A stretch of 64,000 bases of DNA from Hyperoodon ampullatus (GCA_949752795.1 OX457061.1:125622530-125686529); one strand, 5' to 3'; numbered from the stretch's first letter, positions 35,376-48,094 are shown. The notes: generated by a model not told the origin, from the letters alone. A program made the numbers and translations.

Positions 35376-35926
35376 TTTTTTTAAACACAAAAAAAACCCC
35401 TCAAACTTTATTTCAGAAGGAAAGCCACACCTCTTGTGGTTTAAGATCAGTATTAGTCTAGCATTCAAGTTCCTCTAGGATCTGGCACTCTTCTACCTTC
35501 CTAAAGGACCCCTTTAGCTGACCCAGTGACACAACAAAACTAATCAGGGAACAACATACTAGGCACTTGGTCCCATCAGAGCACTTACTAGCCTATCTTC
35601 CCCACCAGGAACGCGTATCAAATCCCCTGTGGACGTGGAAACTCGGCCGACTTTGATAACACTTGTCAAAAGAAGACTGGTCTCCACACCCCCACCCCCC
35701 AAAAACAGACTCACAGAACATGCAGTCTGTACCATTCACGAGAAATTAGCTTCCTTGGGGTTTTGTTTGTTTGTCTGTAAACCTGGGAAGCCTTCTTATG
35801 CTCCTACCAGACTGCACATGCCAAGTTATCACAGGGACAGACACAGTGCAAAGCAGTGTATCTCCACAATCAGACTATGAGTCTCATCATCTGCACTGAA
35901 TCCTGACTTTTCTTGAACATTTCTTT

Positions 35927-36132
35927 TTTTTTTTTTTTTTGCGGTACGCGGGCCTCTCACCGATGTGGCCTCTCCCGTCGCGGAGCACAGGCTCCGGACG
36001 CACAGGCTCAGCGGCCATGGCTCACGGGCCCAGACACTCCGCGGCATGTGGGATCCTCCCGGACCGGGGCACGAACCCACGTCCCGTGCATCGGCAGGCG
36101 GACTCTCAACCACTGCGCCACCAGGGAAGCCC
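35927..36132 (-). mobile_element. CHR SINE (short type) inserted in a MIR
   Basis: Flanked by a 15-bp duplication CTTGAACATTTCTTT (35912-35926 and 36133-36147). The right flank continues as MIR sequence. Confidence 0.95.
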
Positions 36133-36310
36133 CTTGAACATTTCTTTACCTCAGTTTTGTCAACAGGAAAATGGGGATTATAACCGTTCCTACTTCACAG
36201 TCTGTGACACGGATTAAAATAATTTGTTACACATCAACGAACTGACACACGTAAAGCACTTACTAGAACAGTGTACAGGTATTAGCTTTTATTCATATCA
36301 CCATTACTAC
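36133..36310 (+). mobile_element. MIR remnant split by a CHR SINE
   Basis: TTACCTCAGTTTTGTCAACA then GGAAAATGGGGATTATAACC through AAAGCACTTACTAGAACAGT is the plus-strand MIR 3' half. Its 5' side is displaced by the SINE at 35927-36132. Confidence 0.65.
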
Positions 36311-36694
36311 TCCCACCAGTTCTCCACAGCACCTGAGAGTGCCTTATACACACAAGAGAGTGCAACACAAGCTTCAAATGAAACAATATTCAAATAATGC
36401 TAAAAGTCCCAAAGATCAAATCCACTATAAGGGCCTGTTAGAATAAAAAAGAATTCAACCTCCAAACTACCTAAACTTCATGACCAAATAAGGAAAAAAG
36501 TCAGAGTATAAAACTAACAATCCAAATAAACCAAAGGTTTTCTTCCCCCCCGCCGATGAAAATGGAAGAGACATTTTACGAAAGAACTTAATTGTGTCTG
36601 ATAGGAAATTTACCCCCAAAGATAACTATTCTAAAATGTCATATTAATTTCTAATTTCTAATCCATCAACAATATATTAACTAATTCTATTTTT

Positions 36695-36992
36695 TTTAAT
36701 AAATTTACTTATTTTATTTATTTATTTTTGGCTGTACTGGGTCTCCGTTGCTGCATGCAGGCTTTCTCTAGTTGTGGCGAGCAGAGGCTGCTCTTCGTTG
36801 CGGTGCATGGGCTTCTCATTGTGGTGGCTTCTCTTGTTGTGGAGCACGAGCTCTATGCATGCGGGCTTCAGTAGTTGTGGCACACGGGCTTAGTTGCTCC
36901 ATGGCATGTGGGATCTTCCCGGACCAGGGCTCAAACCCGTCTCCCCTGCATTGGCAGGCGGATTCTTAACCATTGTGCCACCAGGGAAGCCT
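36695..36992 (-). mobile_element. CHR SINE (long type)
   Basis: Flanked by TAATTCTATTTTT at 36682-36694 and 36993-37005; minus-strand orientation from the head at the right. Confidence 0.93.
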
Positions 36993-39071
36993 TAATTCTA
37001 TTTTTAATTTACATACGTTTCTAGTCTCTGTATTATTCACTTAAGTGGGAACTGTCATATTTACCATCTTGCCTGGACAAGGAGCATTAAATCTAATTTA
37101 TTCCACAAGGGTAATTCCTAACTCTAGCACTCAGGGATTCAGTAAACAGTCTATGTTTCCTTCACTGATATCCTTTACAATTTTATACTTGGGTTATCTG
37201 CCTCTTTGCTCTTTCCCAGTCCCAAGAGATATTTCTAGTCATTGCAATTTAGTCCTTACAGGGTAGCTGATTCCTTTTCTTGATTCATGTTAACTGCTTG
37301 TCTCCACATCTCCAGTTCCTTTGTTTTGACCCATGGCCAGAAAAGGTCATAAATTATGGAACACAAATAACGTCTTACCCAGAGATGCTAGGATGCTACC
37401 CAACGGTCAAGTGAGCCTAATAACCAACTGACCTGTACTACAAAGACACAGTGTTACTCTCAAACAAAACGGCTTAGGTTGGCTGAGGAAGGTCTTGTCA
37501 AGGGATAAGGAACCCGTCTGAGCGGCCAAGAGTGGGACTGACTTAGACCTTAAGCAAGGTTCCTAAAGGACTATTTGTGAAAATATAATAGAAGCCAAAA
37601 GCTTCTAGTTTAGTAATAATCATGCCAGGAACCATGCCTACTCGCACATAAGCTTTGGCTTACTTCTTATTACTTGCACACCTTATACAGAGGTGGGGTC
37701 CATGCGCCAAGTCATGTGAAAGATTGCCACGGCTAACAATGGGAATTTAAATTTCCCAACCCCAGGTCTTCTGGTTTGTTATAAATCAACAAACGGAGGT
37801 TGAAACAGCTCAAAGAAAACACAGTTTAATTACTGATTAGCAAATACTGTGACATCTGAACAGTCACCATTCATTCAGGTTGCTTGCTGTTTAAAGAAAT
37901 CCCCACCAGAAAAGGCATGATGGGAACACAGAAAAAAAGGAAAGCACAGAAACACATTAGAACTGGAAAAACAAACAAACGCAACAATTCTAGGTGCTAA
38001 GATTAGGAGAAAATTTAATTTTCTTCTTTATGCTTTTAGGTATTTCCCCAAATGTTCTAAAATAATTTATATATACATATATATGTATATTTTACTAAAA
38101 AGGTAACTAAGAGAAAGCACAATATATAACATGATCTTCATATAGTTTTTCTCAAAATCTGAAAAGCACGCTTTTACTAACAACAGAATACTATGGGATA
38201 TATAATGTTACAACTGTTCAGAGCCTAAAATATTGTCTAGAAGACACAAGTCAACCAATAAGTATTTGTTAAATATATTACCATTTTTTTCATCCTAATG
38301 GAACTTAATACTAAAGAAAGGTGTTATCAGAATACAAACTATATTTTAAATAAGAGGCTAAATACGCTCAGGAAAATCATGACTTCCTTACAAAATGAGT
38401 TCGTAATATCATGCAGGAAATTCAAACTAATGTGGCTCATAAATGAAGTCATCTGGCTAAGAGATTTTTCTTGAGGTTCCGTTTTTTTTCTAGAACTGCC
38501 AGTCTATTTTCAGAATAATCAGTTTAAGAAAAATGAAAAAGGGGCAGTTTAATTAACATGTAATCAGTTCTGGCAGTGCCTGCCGAAAGACTTACATGAA
38601 TGCTGGGCGCTTTTCTGGCTTTTACAAACTACTGACTCTTATTTTTTCTGATGTGTAAAACTGATCGTATATGTTTTTATCATATAAATTTTTACCAGAT
38701 ACCTATGGAAGACAATGTAGTTCATCTGCTGAATGCATGCTAAATAAAAAGATTCATATAAAACAGTGTTCCTCTCTACTGCCATTTGAAAGTGTTCTAA
38801 AAGGCAGGTAGAGCTTCTCCTAGGAATTGACGTTAGGGTGCAGGGGCTCCACGGTAACCGGCAGCAGCTGAAATCCAATGGCACCGGGACACGCACAGGA
38901 TTTCGCGGTGTGAATTAAGGTGGAGAAGAGCCACTGCCCGCGCCACCCGGCAGGACCAGGGCGCGCTGTGACGGCGGCCGCGATGCGCACGCAGGGAACA
39001 GCCGGACCAGGACCCTCCAAGGCCCTCGACACCCGCGGCCCGGGAGCAGCCCCGCCGCCCGCCCGCATTAC

Positions 39072-39150
39072 CTCGCCTGTGCAGCTCCCGCAGGGGGATG
39101 CAGTCTCCTCCCCCGTCGTAGGGCAGGTAGGGGTCGGAGGCGGCGTCCAT
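39072..39150 (-). CDS. CLCN3: CLCN3 exon 1b: alternative start of short isoform (residues 1-27)
   Basis: The ATG at 39150-39148 opens 26 codons (MDAASDPYLPYDGGGD then CIPLRELHRR) and the first base of Gly27, followed by a GTAATG donor at 39071. This matches the known short ClC-3 amino terminus; from memory the human form differs at a few residues (Ser for Ala at 4, Asn for Cys at 17, Lys for Arg at 25). The exon ends in phase 1 with G, the same as exon 1a, so it joins exon 2 in frame (G|GA ACT). The start context is strong (GCCATGG). The 5' UTR continues upstream into the CpG-rich block above 39150; its transcription start cannot be fixed from sequence. The protein made is 27 residues shorter than the long form and lacks the exon 1a [10 protein letters not shown] signal. 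Confidence 0.96.
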
Positions 39151-39279
39151 GGCCGAGGTCCGCAGGAAGAAGCGGAGGGAAAGCTCGCGAGCTCACCGCC
39201 CGCGCGCGCCCCGCAGCCCCGCCGCAGCAGGCTGGGCAGCCGCCATGCCCGACCGGTCGGCGCGCGCAGCCCCGCGGGC

Positions 39280-39287
39280 TGACGTCA
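39280..39287. promoter_or_regulatory. Perfect CRE (TGACGTCA) upstream of exon 1b
   Basis: The full palindromic cAMP-response element TGACGTCA lies about 130 bp upstream of the short-isoform ATG, inside the CpG-rich block. It is the consensus site for CREB/ATF dimers. The position is right for a core or proximal promoter element; binding is inferred. Confidence 0.6.
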
Positions 39288-39584
39288 CCAAGGTGCCACG
39301 GTTGCCAGAGCGACGGGCTCGCCTCCCCATCAAGCAGGCCCTGCTACGTGTGACGGTGACTAAGCCCGGGGGTGACAGACCAAACAGCTTCCACAGCAAG
39401 GGGGCAACCACAGGACGGCGACAGAAACCGTACTTCTTCTCGGTTTCCGACACAGAGCTGTGAACGGAAATTCTGCGTGTCCAAAACGCATGATCCTTTT
39501 CACTCCTAATGGAGATAAATGCGAGCAACACAAATAAGGCCGTGTGATTTTACAGTAAAAATATACTAATTTGTAGGTAGTAAC

Positions 39585-39593
39585 GTCACGTGA
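39585..39593. promoter_or_regulatory. CLEAR/E-box-like site (GTCACGTGA)
   Basis: GTCACGTGA matches nine of ten positions of the CLEAR element GTCACGTGAC bound by TFEB/TFE3/MITF, which drive lysosomal genes. It sits about 435 bp upstream of the exon 1b ATG. ClC-3 is an endolysosomal transporter, so the site is plausible, but a single E-box can occur by chance. Confidence 0.4.
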
Positions 39594-40628
39594 ATCATAA
39601 AGACCTAGAAGATACCAAGGGCTTCAAGAAACTTAGGTTTAAAAGCCTATTCCTAATTATCTGAAATGTACTAATGCGGACTTCTACTGTGGATTCAAAA
39701 TTTCAGTAACTGGATCGGTACTAATCCCCTTCAGCAGCCTCTTATTTCCTTCCTTCAAGGAACTGGCTAGTAAGACATTCCAGGTTTGAAGAGAAAGAAA
39801 CGTAACATCCTAAGTAAATAACTTAGCTAGTTGTGAAACTATGCAAAAAGAGATGTACTAGGTGGGAGATTTCCTCTCTCCTGACTTCTTTTCCTACCTC
39901 ACACAGATTTTTGTTGTGCTAAAAAATAAATAAAATAAAAAGGCTTTTAGTGAAATATGTCTCAAAGTGCACTCTGTCTCTCTGCTAGACATTTTATGAA
40001 ATTCAGAAATAAAGGAACTCTTTCTGTTTCAAACTGTCATTCCAACCAAAAGAAGAAAAAAAAAGCTGATGCTCATTTAAGCTGAGTTCAGACTTTTACA
40101 GCTGCCTCTCAGGTGATTAGAGTAGGAGATTCTCCTTCTGAAATAGCTATGGCGGGACGATGCCACTAATCAAAAATGTGCTATTCATTAGAAGCAGTTC
40201 CACAGGACTCAGAGGCTTTGTAAAATTTGTTTTCCTAAGTACTGAATGAGCCAACCCTAAGGTCTACTCCAGTTCAATGATTTTATATGAGAATTGGGGG
40301 CAAGAAAAGGAAAAAGAGGACTCAGATGGCAGTAAAGAGAGAAATTCTATTCGTCTAGTACATCTTAGTTATTTGGGAACTTTTAAAAAATTAGATTAAA
40401 TAAAGTTTTTATATTTCAAAAAGTCTGAACCTCAGAAGGACATACTTTCTTATAAAATCCCACCTGGGATTTGGGAAAAAAGGTTCTGGGAAAGGAATAT
40501 AGACTAGTTACTGCCATAGGACTATTCCATCTAATTCTGATTCTGGCTATTAACATGTATGAAATGACCATGGGTGGCTTTCTCCTTCTATTTTCTCTAT
40601 TCTTCCAATTTTCTTGGAAATGATTTTT

Positions 40629-40724
40629 CTCTTTTTTCTGCGTGGAGAAAGGCGTCAGAGCCCAGCAACTCCACCGCCCCCCTGGCCCTGGCACGACCTG
40701 TCCCGTCCGAGCCCCCAACCACCC
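40629..40724 (-). other. GC-rich retroposed fragment, source unknown
   Basis: A 96-bp GC-rich insert in AT-rich intron DNA is bounded by a perfect 12-bp direct repeat GAAATGATTTTT (40617-40628 and 40725-40736). Read on the minus strand it ends ...CCACGCAGAAAAAAGAG, an A-rich tail directly before the repeat. This is the structure of a 5'-truncated retrocopy of some RNA. I do not recognise the source. Confidence 0.5.
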
Positions 40725-40736
40725 GAAATGATTTTT

Positions 40737-40944
40737 TTTTTTTTTTTTTTTGCAGTACGCGAGCCTCTCACTGCTGCGGCCTCTCAAACTGCGGAGCACA
40801 GGGCTCCGGACGCGCAGGCTCAGCAGCCATGGCTCACGGGCCCAGCAGCTCCGCGGCATGTGGGATCTTCCCGGACCGGGGCACGAACCCGTGTCCCCTG
40901 CATCGGCAGGCGGACTCTCAACCACTGCGCCACCAGGGAAGCCC
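40737..40944 (-). mobile_element. CHR SINE (short type)
   Basis: Poly(T) at left merges with the preceding GAAATGATTTTT repeat; the head ends at 40944. No clean duplication with the right flank was seen. Confidence 0.9.
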
Positions 40945-42976
40945 TCTACCATGCCTTTTTATAAAATGAAAAGCTATCTACAAGATTTCCTGGTAATTTG
41001 TAGGCACTCTCTTAACCTGTTTTTCCTGATTTACAACTTGGTCATACAGGAAAAATAAAAATGATAGCTAGCTAACACTAACTAGAAGGGGAAGAATACC
41101 TCCCCTATAAAATACATCGACAGTGTTGCATAGGTAAAAGTTTTGTAGCATAAGTAAAAAGTTTTGAATATTTTTAAAGAACAAAACATTTGTATATGTA
41201 TGCATGTATATATAATATGTCGTGTATCTGCATAGAGTTAAGTTTAAAAGGAGATATACCAAACTTAACAATTATCACTGAGGAGGGAACGAGGTGGAAG
41301 TGGGGAGGATGGTGGTACATTGTTTTTACTTTATACAAAGTTCTACACTGTTTAAAGTTTTTAAACAAATATATCACTTATTTAATTTTGAAATAAATGA
41401 TTACTTTTGTAATGATAAATCTGAAAATTAAAAAAATTGCAGAAATGAACATATTTCTCATGCTTACGGGGTCCATGGCTGACACTTTCTCCTAAAGTAA
41501 AAGAATTATTATTCAGGCTAAGGTGCTTTCCAACTACACTTCAGAAAGGGAAGAGGTAAACTGGAAGGTGTGGCCAAAGAGGACTTGGACACAGATTAGG
41601 TATTATCAGACTAAGAAGCTGAATTACAGTTAAAGAGAGCAGAAGACAAATTCAAGAATTCTTAGGCACGGCTGTGGGGCAGGGCAGGGGAATGCTCACG
41701 TCACCTACAAATTGGCACTTGCCATCTACCTCTACAAGAATCAAATCCTGAGCCGCTGAGGCTGCTGACCCTCAGCACCCCCTGAGAGGAGTTCAGGGTG
41801 GAGAGCAGGAATGAGGCAGGTGCTCTGGGCTCTGCGGAAAACGGGCAGAACAGGTCTTCAGATAGTTAGATATTTTCAGGAGCCAGTTTTATGAGCCCAA
41901 TTCTTGCATCTCCTCATATCAGAAAAGCACTAAAATCTTTCTTGGTGACGTCTGCTCCTCGTGACTAGCAGAAACCTTCTGCAAAAAATATGTGCTTGAC
42001 TGCATGTACTCCCCCTTCGCTAAATCACATGTATACTGACCTTGACCCCAGCCTCTTTGGAGCAGTTTCTCAGAGCTCTCTGAAATGCTGTCTCCAGGGC
42101 TATAGTCCTCATTTTGCCCCAAATAAAACTTAACTCACAACTCTCACATTGCGGGTTTTTTTTTTTTTTTTTAGTCGACACGCGGGACAGAACCTCTGAA
42201 GAAACAAAACACTTAAGTGGCAGCATAAAAAAGGACTTAGAATTTCAAAAGGGGCAGGTCCTTCTCCTTCCAAATGCACCCTCGATTCTAACCGCAAACT
42301 GATGTGGGATTCTGGAGGTGTGACAATCAGGGAGGCACAGGGCATGATTATATGATTATAACCATGCACTATAACTACACATACATAACTACATGTAATG
42401 TTCAACCTTCAAGCCCCTCTGAACCCACATGATCCAAGAAATCTACAACATTAGAAGTACTTAAAAAATTAAAAAACAAAAATGTTTTTTATCTTTAGAT
42501 ATAACTACCAATTTACAGGAAATACAGGAAACAGAGAAACATGTTAAATGACAGCTCAGGAACACAATCAGGAAAACTCAAAATGGGAAACAAATGATCT
42601 GATTTGTTCGTTTCTTCAACAAACACACAGTAAGAAAAAAAAAAGGGAAGGGGAGCCCTATAGAATTTTTTTTTAAAGATTTAAAAGGTATCAACCAGTT
42701 TCAATGTACAATTTTTTATGAAACAATTGGGGAAATGTGAAATAGACAAGATCATTGATTATAAGGAATTATTTGTTTTTTAGATGTAATAGCCTTTAAA
42801 AGAATTATTATCTTTTAGACACACATAATGCAATATATATATAGAAAAACAGCAACCCAGAGCTGAAGAGTAGTTAAAACAGACCCCAATGCAGAACTTG
42901 GCTCAGTGTTCTTTGGATTAGGATTTGCATGCTTTTTTTTTTTTTTTTTTTTAATTCCTTTAAAAAAAGACTTGCA

Positions 42977-43192
42977 GGGCTTCCCTGGTGGCGCAGTGGT
43001 TGAGAGTCTGCCTGCCGATGCAGGGGACACGGGTTCGTGCCCCGGTCCGGGAAGATCCCACATGCCACGGAGCAGCTGGGCCCGTGAGCCATGGCCGCTG
43101 AGCCTGCGCGTCCGGAGCCTGTGCTCTGCAACGGGAGAGGCCACAGCAGTGAGAGGCCCGCGTACCACAAAAAACAAAACAAAACAAAAAAC
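42977..43192 (+). mobile_element. CHR SINE (short type)
   Basis: Head GGGCTTCCCTGGTGGCGCAG, B box GGTTCGTGCCC, tail of repeated CAAAA units. Confidence 0.93.
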
Positions 43193-43196
43193 AGGA

Positions 43197-43250
43197 GCTA
43201 ACACAGTACTGTAAATCAACTATACTTCAATTTAAAAACAAAACAAAACC
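43197..43250 (+). mobile_element. Very short L1 3' end
   Basis: ACTGTAAATCAACTATACTT followed by CAATTTAAAAACAAAAC is the terminal segment of cetartiodactyl L1; only about 50 bp remain. Confidence 0.55.
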
Positions 43251-43808
43251 CCAACAGGCGTTTCTGTGACAAACTCAGCTAAAATTTACATGGAAATGAA
43301 AAGGCCCAGGAATAATTAAGACACTCTTAAAGATAAGTGAGAGGACTTGCTTTTACCAGACACTGAGACTGTTTATAAAGTTAGAGTGATTAAAACAGAG
43401 TGCTTTTGACATAAAGCTAGAAAAATAACCAACAGTACAGAATAGGGAGTCTAGAAATAGACCCTCCTTTACATATGACCCTTGATATATATCAGAGGTG
43501 GCTCTATAAAAGAGTGGGTAAGAAAATGGTTTTCTTAGTAAGTACCATTGGTACCACAGGCTACCTCCATGAAAAAAAAAATTAAATACACCCTTATCCA
43601 TACACACCCACAAAAATCACTCAGATGGTTACAGACTTGAATGTGAGAGGCAAATAAAACTCTTACAAAATAGGGAAAAATATCTTCATGACCTCAGGGT
43701 AGGGAAATTTTTCTTACGACAAAAAGCATTAGCCGTAACACAAAAGATTATGACACAGGACCACATTACAATTAAGAACATCTGTTCATAGTCTGTCCAT
43801 TAGGAGAA

Positions 43809-44159
43809 TGTTATAGACTGAATGTTTGTATCCCACCAAAATTTATATATTGAAAACTAAAAATTTTATATATTGAATCCCCAATGTAGTGGTATTTGGA
43901 GGTGACTGGATCATGAGGGTGGAGCCCTCGTGAATAGGGTTAATGCCCTTATAACAGAAACCCCAGAGAGCTCCCTAGCGGACACAGAAAAAGATGGCAG
44001 ACTGTGAACCAGAAGCAGCTCCTTCTCACCAGACATGGAGTCAGCCAGTGCCTCAATCTTAGACTCCCAGACTCTAGAACTGTGAGAAATCAATGTCTGT
44101 TGTTGAAGCTACCCAGTCTGTGGCATTTTTGTTACAGCAGCCCAAACAGACCAAGACAG
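43809..44159 (+). mobile_element. MaLR-like solo LTR nested in L1
   Basis: Starts TGTTATAGACTGAATGTTTG, ends ...CCAAGACA. Flanked by near-identical 5-bp repeats GAGAA / GAGAG. No internal retroviral genes. Confidence 0.7.
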
Positions 44160-44782
44160 AGAGTGAAATACCACCCACAGAATAAAAGATATTTACAACA
44201 CATTTAACAAAAAGCTTGTTTATAGAAAATAAATAACTTTTACATACCTCTAAGACAGATATGGCAATAGAAAAATCAACAAATGACTTGAATAGGTACT
44301 TCAAAAATTTTTTCAAATGGCTCATCAGCATGACAAGATGCTGAATCTCTTTGGCTACCAAGGAAATGCAAATTAAAACCACAATCAGAATCCATAACCT
44401 AGCCAGCAGATGGACAAACTTAAAAGTCGGACATCATCAAGTGGTCGGTGAATGTGGAGCCAGGGAAGCTCTCATACATGCTTACCTGAGTGTAAAGTGG
44501 AACACCACCATGGAGAACATAGCCTACAACCCAACAAGTTCACACCCAGACCAATGAAATTTGTGCACATACCCACTAGGATACATGGATAGTATTCAAA
44601 ATAGCACTGTCTGTACCCACCAAAAACTGTTAAGAACTCAAAGATCCATTAGTAGTAAAATGAGTAGGTGTACTGTGGTGTATTTATAAAAAAGAATGAT
44701 ATAGTCTAGAGCAACATCACAAACACTACTACTTGCAGCAAAGAAGATTCTTCGAAATCATGCTGCATAAAAGCAAGAAACA

Positions 44783-45130
44783 GGGCTTCCCTGGTGGCAC
44801 AGTGGTTAAGAATCTGCCTGCCAATGCAGGGGACATGGGTTCGAGCCCTGGTCCAGGAAGATCCCACATGCTGCAGAGCAACTAAGCCCAAGCACCACAA
44901 CTACTAAGCCTGCGCTCTAGAGCCTACGAGCCACAACTACTGAGCCCATGTGCCACAACTATTGAAGTCCACACGCCTAGAGCCCATGCTCCACAAAAAG
45001 AGAAGCCACCGCAATGAGAAGCCCGCGCACTGCAACAAAGAGTAGCCCCCACTCACCACAACTAGAGAAAGCCCAAGCATGGCAACGAAGACCCAACACA
45101 GCCAAAATTTAATTAATTAATTAATTAAGT
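44783..45130 (+). mobile_element. CHR SINE (long type) nested in L1
   Basis: Full-length copy with an (ATTA)n tail, flanked by AAAAGCAAGA-like repeats near 44770 and 45139. L1 sequence continues on both sides. Confidence 0.92.
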
Positions 45131-47329
45131 TTTTTTAAAAAGCAAGACAAAAACATTTACTGTATGATTCCATTTATTTAACCTTCAAAAACAGGGCAAA
45201 GCTAAATTATAATCCCATTGATGCATACTTAGATGCTCAAACCATAAAGTAAAGTGAAAAAAGTGACTAGACAAAGAGAAAACAGTATTTATCTCTAGGG
45301 AAAGGGAAGGGGTTGTGATCAGCAAGCTTCTGGAGTACAATAATCCTTTATTTTCTTAACCTGAGTGGGTTGCAAAGGTGCTTGCCTTGTAATAATTCAT
45401 TAAGCTGCACAAGTATGCTTTACGCATTTTTCTGACGTGTTATACCTCACAATTCAAAAGTCTGAAAAGTTAGAAATTTATCCTAAATATCTCTAATTCT
45501 ACTAACATTTAGTGTGGATTTATTATTCTTTTTTTCTTCCCTATCCTAAACCTCTCTAGTCAAATCTTATTTACAGGGTCAATCAGTTACGGATAACAGG
45601 TTCGTAAGTATCTACACTGACTTTCATTTGTTCTAAGCACAGGTTCTTCCAAAGAACTTCCTCTAAATGATAGTGTTTTAGAAATGTTTAAACAGGTCCA
45701 CAGACTCCCTATGATTTTATGTATTTACTTCAGCGGATGATTTTATAGGCTTAGTTCATAACTCCTGAAGCCTTTTTCAACTGAAATTTTTAACTGGAAC
45801 CACAACACAAAATGGGATTTACCCGACTATTTTCTCAATTCTCCCAAGAACAGTTCATAAGTAATGCTCTACGTGCACAGGAACAAAGTCAATTCACTAC
45901 ATCATGACATTAGGGTAAGAAGGGTAGAGTACATGTACCAAACAATTATTCATTGACCGAGTAATTTTAGTTCACTTTCTATGGACTTCTTTTTGTGGAG
46001 CAAGACAATAATTACAGGTGACATTTGAGGTACAGATCCTCAGACTCTATATATGAAAATCAAAACTAAGCTCACGTCTTTCCAATGACCTTCCTGAGGA
46101 TATCCAACCAGTATTTGATTGGCTTTCCATTGGTATTTTAGGCTAATTTCATCAAGGCACCACTTTACAATACCAGGTTCTTTTTAGTAATATCTTGAAT
46201 TATAGCACTTCATAAACTTAGTATGGGTGAGTTCTCCCTAAATGTGTGACCTAACCCTTATCCAAGCACACAAATTTGGGAAGTCCCCTACTCCACCCAT
46301 ATTAGGTAGGAAATACAGATGCAGAAAGTGTTTACAAGGTAGTTGTCAACAGAAGGTGAAGGGTGTCAAACGTATTAAGAACACTGCTTAGAATAAGTAT
46401 CAGATGAACCCTAGAATTATTTGCTCATTTCTAAAAATAATTCTGAGTAGACTGTTTGAAAGAGTTTCGACCTTCTGCTGACAGATAACCATTAAATGGT
46501 AGTGCAGTGTTTTATTAACTTGATTTTAAGAATTTCTAAAAAACCCTTGACTGAGGATTCACGATTTAACCATTTCATGTTTCTAAAAGGGTTGAATTTA
46601 CGTTGCCAAATTCAACTTTAGGGCCAAATGCCTCACTCATTAGAACCAAGCTACCAATGTCATAGGTAGATGCCAGATGAAACTAAAATCAACTTGTCAC
46701 CTACTGATGACATCATGAACAAACGTAACCTCTGAAAAGCTGTAGCAAAGTCAGATTATCCTAACTCAGAATGCATTTCTTGGATTTCTGAGCTATACCA
46801 CAACTTTACGCTATCAGTAATTTGTTTTTGCTTACAAATCTCCACGCAAGGAACTGAGTTCACTAAAAAATTACTCTTGGCTTACTTTATTAATGTTTTC
46901 TACCTGCCGCTGACATCAAACAAAGAACTTCATTATTCTTGTTCACAGGAAGCGACCAGCTCCAACTGTCTTAGCAGCATTTACAGTCTTTAGCAACAAT
47001 TCTACCACCCATTTTCAAACCACTGTATTCACTACACATAAACAGATATTAATAAATGCCTTCCCCCCAGTAATTTTTGCTAGGAATTTAGAATACATTC
47101 ATGTGTTCAAATATTACGCAACCATTAAAAATTATTAAGGTAAGCTTTTGTAACACAGGCAATGCTTTGAATATTAACTGAAAAAGGTCCCACTCGTATA
47201 TGACATCACCAGCTTCATGCGCTAGGAATACAGAACGCTTAACTCTCCTTTCACCCCCAAACCACATCCAAACAATCAGCACGTCTGCCTGGTTTCACCT
47301 CAGAAGCTACACTGAACCCGTCTGCTCTG

Positions 47330-47910
47330 CATTCGTCACTCTGCCCGTCAGAGATCCATCACCTCCCTTTGACCTACCACACCTACCTCCCTGCCCTCAC
47401 TACCTTCCAACCCACCTGCTCACACGGCAGCCGAATCATCTTCTAAAATTACTAACATGTTACTCCCCCGTCACTCTTTAGGAAAAAGTGCCCAAACCTT
47501 AAAATGCAGGATTTCAACCTCGCTTAACTACCTCTTCAGCCTCAGCCCCTCCCACCTCTAGCTCCTAACTCCTTCCTCCCTGAGGGTCCCCCGCCTGTAC
47601 GAACTCCCAGGGCCCCCGCTCCACCCTCCCTGACCTGCCCGACCCCTCATTTTTCAGTTCTCGCCTCCCATGGTGCATCTTAGATACCCCCCCTACGTCC
47701 TCACGCCCGTGCTGCTTCTTTACCGCATCTCCCACAACACCACTGTAACTGGTTCTCATGGGATTATCACTTATTGTAATGGCGCTCGCTCTCTCTCAGT
47801 AGAGCCCAGACTCACATCACTCTTGTTTGCTGCTCTATCCCGAGCTCCTGGCATGGTGCCTGGCCCCTAAAGGAGGCTAAGAATTATTTGCTGAATGGAA
47901 CATACATAGA
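47330..47910 (+). mobile_element. L2 LINE 3' end
   Basis: Contains AACATGTTACTCCCCCGTCA, then the terminal CCTGGCATGGTGCCTGGCCC ... GAATTATTTGCTGAATGGAA typical of L2. Confidence 0.6.
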
Positions 47911-48094
47911 ATTAAGTCTAGAAAAAAGATACGAAAACTATCAGCTATCCATGGGTAGTAGGGTTACGAGTGGTCTCAATTTACTACCTTTTCTCATTCA
48001 CATCTTCTGCAATAAGCACATCTGCTTTTATTATTTACAAGTTAATTCTTTCCTACCCATATTTTACAATAAACGTTACTTGGGACTAATTTTA

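Larger units (their letters stand above)
21960..39071 (-). other. CLCN3: CLCN3 intron 1b (between exon 1b and exon 2)
   Basis: A 17-kb intron filled mainly with L1, MIR and at least ten SINE copies. No further exon with ClC similarity was found. Segments without a named element include 23300-24160, 25160-26040, 26830-28430, 32710-33280, 33480-34380 and 37010-38800; they are AT-rich and have no supported coding frame. Confidence 0.85.
38850..39430 (-). promoter_or_regulatory. CLCN3: CpG-rich alternative promoter of CLCN3 exon 1b
   Basis: This block is rich in G+C and CpG, in contrast to the AT-rich DNA on both sides, and is centred on exon 1b. It contains GC-box-like runs, a perfect CRE at 39280-39287 and no obvious TATA box. 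The layout is that of a CpG-island promoter with dispersed starts firing on the minus strand. The start site itself is inferred to lie between about 39160 and 39420. Confidence 0.8.
43265..45480 (+). mobile_element. Old L1 split by an LTR and a SINE
   Basis: L1-type sequence runs 43265-43808, resumes at 44160-44782 after a MaLR LTR, and again at 45131-45480 after a CHR SINE. It retains ORF2-like phrases (AAGAAAATGGTTTTCTTAGT; ACCAAGGAAATGCAAATTAA) but no long frame. Confidence 0.65.

Noticed and set aside
38920..39531. Overlapping 100-120 codon frames around the CpG block (e.g. 38920-39282 +, 39193-39531 -)
   Set aside because: GC-rich DNA with few stops; the only frame with family identity is exon 1b of CLCN3.
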